Assembly (NCBI GenBank): GCA_947626345.1
Contig: CANQSF010000014.1
Coordinates: forward strand, 1-64,000
Direction of reading: 5' to 3'
Source of the DNA: an uncultured Oscillospiraceae bacterium
GTDB lineage: Bacteria > Bacillota > Clostridia > Oscillospirales > Oscillospiraceae
DNA: 64,000 nt
Positions 60,881 through 64,000 of this stretch are shown here, piece by piece. Made by a program: the position numbers and the translations under genes. The notes beneath the pieces were generated by a model, which was not told where the DNA came from, ran no database searches, and saw only the letters and a list, made by a program, of their open reading frames with translations. The first letter of the stretch is position 1; the number at the start of each line of letters is the position of its first letter.

Positions 60881-62380
60881 TTGCTTCGTGACAGGACTCT
60901 CGCCTTCAACACGGCCCTTCTCACCGTCTCGGGCCTGGCCATGCGCCTGGTGGGCATGGTGTGGCAGATATGGCTGGTCAGCCGGATCGGCGAGGCCGGC
61001 ACGGGCCTTTTCCAGCTGGTGATGAGCGTCAACGCCCTGGCCCTGACGGTGGCCGTCAGCGGCAGCCGCTACGCCGTCACGCGGCTGGTGGCGGAGGAGA
61101 CGGGTATGGACCGGCCCCAGGGGGCGGCACAGGCCCTGGATAACTGCCTGCTGTACGGTCTCGGCTTCGGCCTGACCGCGGGGCTCATCCTGCTCGCCGG
61201 CGCACGGCCGCTGGGCTTTCTCTGGCTGGAGGACGCCCGCACGGTGCGGCCGCTGATGCTCCTGGCACTGACCATGCCTTTGGAAGGGCTAAGCGCGGTG
61301 ATGCACGGCTACTTCACCGCCGTGGGGCGGGTGTGGAAAGGCGTGAGCGTATCCGTAGGCCAGCAGCTGGCCACCATCGCCGTGACGGCGCCGCTGCTGC
61401 TGGCAAGTCCCGCCGGCAATCTGGAACAAGCAGTATTTCGCATTGCCGCCGGCGCGCTGGCGGGAGAGCTTCTCGGCACGGCGGCGCTGGGCTGCGTCTT
61501 TCTCCTGGACCGGCGGCGTCACGGCCTCCTCCCTGCGCCGGACGCGCCCCGTCAGCCGGGCATAGCCGGCCGGATGCTGCGCATCGCCCTGCCCCTGGCG
61601 GCGGCCTCCTACGGCCGGAGCGGCCTGTCCACCCTGCAGCATCTGCTGGTGCCTCGGGGCCTGCGGGCGTCGGGCCTGGCGGCGGAGGCCGCCCTGGCGG
61701 GCTACGGGGTCATCCAGGGCATGGCCCTGCCCGTGGTGCTGTTCCCCTCCTGCCTGATGCTGGCGGTGGCGGAGCTGATCGTGCCCAAGCTGACGGAGCG
61801 GCAGATCCAGGGTCGGGTCGGCGCCATCCGCCGCATCACGGAGGACGTGCTGGAAAAGAGCCTGGCCTTCTCGGCGGTGACGGCGGCGCTGCTGCTGGCC
61901 CAGGGGGACAGTCTGGGCCTGGCGCTGTACGGCTCGGAGGAGGCGGGGCGGTACATCCGGCTGTTCGCGCTGATCGTGCCGGTGATGTACATGGACACCG
62001 CCGCGGACGGCTGCCTGAAGGGCCTGGGCGAGATGATGTTCTGCATGTACGTGAACATCGCGGACGTGGGCCTCTCCGCGCTGCTGGTATGGCTGGCCCT
62101 GCCCCGATGGGGCCTGGCGGCCTACATCGGCGTGATCTGCTTCACCGAGGCGTTCAACTTCGCCCTGAGCATCGGCCGGCTCCGGAAGGTGTCCGGCTTC
62201 CGGGTCCGATGGCGGCTGATCGGCGCAGTGGCGCTGGCAGCGGCGCTGGCGGCCGGGACGGCCCTTCTGGCGGGCCGGCTCACCGGCGCGGCGGAGAGCG
62301 CCCTGTCCCTGGCGGTCAGCATGGGGCTGGGCCTGGGCGTATACTGGCTGGCGCTGCGGGGGCGCATAAGAATCTTTTGA
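60881..62380 (+). CDS. SpoVB/MATE-type polysaccharide or lipid flippase
   Basis: 499 residues; TTG start at 60881, seven bases after GGGAGG. The frame is open far upstream through the ispD region, which is an overlap artefact. About twelve to fourteen membrane segments are visible, with the family landmarks FNTALLTVSGLAMRLVGMVWQIWLVSRIGEAGTGLFQLVMS and PLEGLSAVMHGYFTAVGRV. Member of the MOP superfamily; SpoVB acts in cortex synthesis of spores, and other members flip lipid II or polymer precursors. Which applies here is open. Confidence 0.85.
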   Translation: MLRDRTLAFNTALLTVSGLAMRLVGMVWQIWLVSRIGEAGTGLFQLVMSVNALALTVAVSGSRYAVTRLVAEETGMDRPQGAAQALDNCLLYGLGFGLTAGLILLAGARPLGFLWLEDARTVRPLMLLALTMPLEGLSAVMHGYFTAVGRVWKGVSVSVGQQLATIAVTAPLLLASPAGNLEQAVFRIAAGALAGELLGTAALGCVFLLDRRRHGLLPAPDAPRQPGIAGRMLRIALPLAAASYGRSGLSTLQHLLVPRGLRASGLAAEAALAGYGVIQGMALPVVLFPSCLMLAVAELIVPKLTERQIQGRVGAIRRITEDVLEKSLAFSAVTAALLLAQGDSLGLALYGSEEAGRYIRLFALIVPVMYMDTAADGCLKGLGEMMFCMYVNIADVGLSALLVWLALPRWGLAAYIGVICFTEAFNFALSIGRLRKVSGFRVRWRLIGAVALAAALAAGTALLAGRLTGAAESALSLAVSMGLGLGVYWLALRGRIRIF

Positions 62381-62427
62381 CAGCGGCCCGATTATTTGGT
62401 ATGCTTGGCCCATAGGAAGTGATACGA

Positions 62428-63201
62428 ATGATCCTGACAGTCGATCTGTCCAACACCCGCATCACCCTGGCCGGCGCGGAGGAGGAGGGCATCGTCTTTT
62501 CCTGTCAGCTGGCCACGGTGAAGAGCCGCACGGCGGACGAGTACGCGGCGCTGATGGGCCTGCTCCTGGACCGGCAGGCAGCGGGCTGCACCGCGCCGGA
62601 GGGGTGCATCCTGTCCTCGGTGGTGCCGGAGCTGACGCCGGTGCTGCGCCGGGGGCTGGAAAAGCTCACCGGACGGGAGGTCATGGTGGTGGGACCGGGC
62701 GTGAAGACCGGGCTCAACATCCGGCTGGACGATCCGTCCCAGCTGGGCAGCGATTTCGTGGCCGCCGCGGTGGCGGCCCAGGCGTCCTGGCCTCTGCCGG
62801 TGATCACCGTGGAGATGGACACCGCCATCGGCCTGGGCGTCACGGACGGCTCCGGCTGCTACATCGGCGGCGTCATCGCCCCCGGGATCCCGGCCTCCGT
62901 CTCCGCCCTCACCAGCCGCGCCTCCCTGCTCCACGACGTACTGCCCAAGGCCCCCGCCCACATCATCGGCCGCAACACCGACGAGAGCATGCGCTCCGGC
63001 ATCATCTACGGCGCCGCCGCCATGCTGGACGGGCTGCTGGCGGGCATGGAGCAGGAGCTGGGCCGGAGCGCCACGGTGGTGGCCACCGGTCCCTGGGCCC
63101 GGGCGGTGATCCCCCACTGCCGGCGGGGCGGCATCCATGTGGACGAGGACCTGATCAACCGGGGCCTGTGGCTCATCTGGAAGAAGAATCAAAAGCGCTG
63201 A
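62428..63201 (+). CDS. Type III pantothenate kinase-like protein (CoaX family, divergent)
   Basis: 257 residues from MILTVDLSNTRITLAGAEEE (ATG at 62428). CoaX-type ASKHA fold: DLSNTRI for the usual DVGNTNI, GPGVKTGLNIRLDDP and GGVIAPGIPASVSALTSRAS. In two places the family residues are changed: GSDF (107-110) in place of GADR, so the conserved Arg is Phe; and TVEMDTAIG in place of VVDxGTATT, so Asp129 is Glu and the Gly is Asp. These lie in the active site of characterised CoaX proteins, so activity is uncertain. It may be a paralog of a normal CoaX encoded elsewhere. Confidence 0.8.
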   Translation: MILTVDLSNTRITLAGAEEEGIVFSCQLATVKSRTADEYAALMGLLLDRQAAGCTAPEGCILSSVVPELTPVLRRGLEKLTGREVMVVGPGVKTGLNIRLDDPSQLGSDFVAAAVAAQASWPLPVITVEMDTAIGLGVTDGSGCYIGGVIAPGIPASVSALTSRASLLHDVLPKAPAHIIGRNTDESMRSGIIYGAAAMLDGLLAGMEQELGRSATVVATGPWARAVIPHCRRGGIHVDEDLINRGLWLIWKKNQKR

Positions 63202-63227
63202 ACCGTTCCCCCTCCCGGGGAACGGTT
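63201..63227 (+). terminator. Terminator-like hairpin after the CoaX-like gene
   Basis: 11-bp stem AACCGTTCCCC / GGGGAACGGTT with a 5-nt loop, touching the stop codon. U-tract poor (TGCATG). Confidence 0.55.
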
Positions 63228-63248
63228 TGCATGTGAGAGGCGATCGAC

Positions 63249-64000
63249 GTGAAGCGGGACCGAAAAAAGAAGCTGTCCGGGGCCATGGCCTTCATCCTCC
63301 TCTTCGGGGTGGTGAGCCTGTTCTCGGACATGACCCACGAGGGCGCCAGCAGCATCCGCGGCGCTTATCTCTCCCTGCTGGGGGCCTCCGCCGGGACCAT
63401 CGGGTTCGTGTCCGGGCTGGGGGAGCTGGTGGGCTACTCCATGCGCTATGTGTTCGGCCGGATCACCGACAAGACGAAGCTCTACTGGCCCATGACCATC
63501 GCCGGATACATCCTGGACGTACTGGCGGTGCCGGCATTGGCCCTGGTGGGCGAGCACGGGTGGCTGGCCGCCTGCGGGCTGCTCATCGTCCAGCGGATGG
63601 GCAAGGCCATCAAAAAGCCCGCCAAGGACACCATCATGTCCTTCGCCGCCAGCCAGGAGGGCGTGGGCAAGAGCTTCGGCATCCAGGAGGTGCTGGACCA
63701 GATCGGCGCGTTCCTGGGTCCGGTGCTGCTATATCTCGTCATGCTGCTGAAGACGGACGGCTCCACCTTCCGGGTCTACTCCCTCTGCTTCGCGGTGCTG
63801 GCCGTGCCCGGCGCGGTCACGATCCTGCTCCTGCTCCTCACCAAGCGCAGATTCCCCAATCCGGAACAGTTCGAGCCGGCCCCGAAGGAATACGTCCCCT
63901 TCCGGCTGAAAAAGCCGTTCCTCCTCTATATCGCCGGCATCAGCCTGTTCGCCTTCGGCTTCATCGACTACTCCATCATCGTCATGCACGTGTCCAACAC
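63249..64000 (+). CDS. MFS transporter (N-terminal part; 3' end off the window)
   Basis: GTG start at 63249, eight bases after GAGAGG. The visible 250 residues show about seven membrane segments: residues 14-29 (AFILLFGVVSLFSDM), 40-62, 80-100 and so on. FGRITDKTK is the MFS loop 2-3 (GxxxDRxxRR) counterpart and GKAIKKPAKDTIMSFAAS is also family-like. Substrate unknown. The frame continues past the window end. Confidence 0.85.
   Translation, partial: MKRDRKKKLSGAMAFILLFGVVSLFSDMTHEGASSIRGAYLSLLGASAGTIGFVSGLGELVGYSMRYVFGRITDKTKLYWPMTIAGYILDVLAVPALALVGEHGWLAACGLLIVQRMGKAIKKPAKDTIMSFAASQEGVGKSFGIQEVLDQIGAFLGPVLLYLVMLLKTDGSTFRVYSLCFAVLAVPGAVTILLLLLTKRRFPNPEQFEPAPKEYVPFRLKKPFLLYIAGISLFAFGFIDYSIIVMHVSN

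Noticed and set aside
60383..62380. A 665-residue flippase starting inside ispD
   Set aside because: The first part is antisense to ispD. The TTG at 60881 with GGGAGG is the start and matches the family N-terminus.

Overview
The window comes from a GC-rich, spore-forming Clostridia genome, most like the Oscillospiraceae (Clostridium cluster IV) of animal guts. Signs of this are Firmicute-type gene content and gene order (rimP-nusA, a class 1B PyrD with PyrK, RecD2, ComF, a SpoVB-like flippase, pro-SigK), strong Shine-Dalgarno sites, sigma-A promoters, FIVAR and cohesin/dockerin-like surface proteins and an M60 mucin-type peptidase. Assignment below family level is not possible from the sequence alone. 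No rRNA, tRNA or CRISPR array was seen.

The main finding is at 1373-18000. A sporulation sigma factor gene, sigK, is cut in two inside its last helix-turn-helix. The 5' part (with a hydrophobic pro-sequence) is at 17335-18000 and the last 15 codons are at 1373-1429, both on the minus strand. The 15.9 kb between them (1421-17361) is bounded by a 9-bp direct core repeat and 18-bp perfect inverted arms, and carries a large serine recombinase at one end. Joining the halves across the core restores an intact sigK frame, so this reads as a 'skin' (sigK intervening) element. Its cargo is one coherent set of minus-strand genes: a two-component system, four lipoproteins in two alternating families (a roughly 3.0 kb tandem duplication), two ABC-2 permeases, a normal ABC ATPase, a degenerate ATPase without Walker motifs, a CARDB-like anchored protein, an FtsX-like permease, a small ORF translationally coupled to the recombinase, and the recombinase. 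The lipoprotein promoters carry arrays of 11-bp repeats of the kind bound by OmpR/PhoB regulators.

Outside the element: rimP-nusA (left edge); gdhA and glpK, convergent around a bidirectional terminator; a lysophospholipase-like hydrolase and a SpoU rRNA methylase; a complete-looking pyrimidine operon pyrC-carB-pyrK-pyrD-pyrF-pyrE-pyrB, but without carA and with a PyrI-type zinc ribbon fused to PyrB; a DNA repair/cell shape operon uvrA-(small membrane protein)-recD2-comF-mreB; dus, probably leaderless; two tandem MgtC proteins with ppx/gppA; an AlkZ-related protein with a P-loop kinase; dapF with an S66 peptidase; and pcrA.

The right part (48.5-64 kb) has a surface protein with FIVAR repeats and a possible cohesin-like domain, followed upstream by a 1781-residue secreted M60 peptidase with a dockerin-like segment, an S51 peptidase, a cytoplasmic GH13 glucan hydrolase, a class V aminotransferase/cysteine desulfurase with a DUF3343 partner, ispD-ispF, a divergent SpoVB/MATE flippase, a divergent CoaX-like kinase and the start of an MFS transporter. 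No gene-free stretch longer than about 300 bases exists; the longest gaps (1187-1372, 17119-17334, 42577-42839) hold the promoters and hairpins listed.
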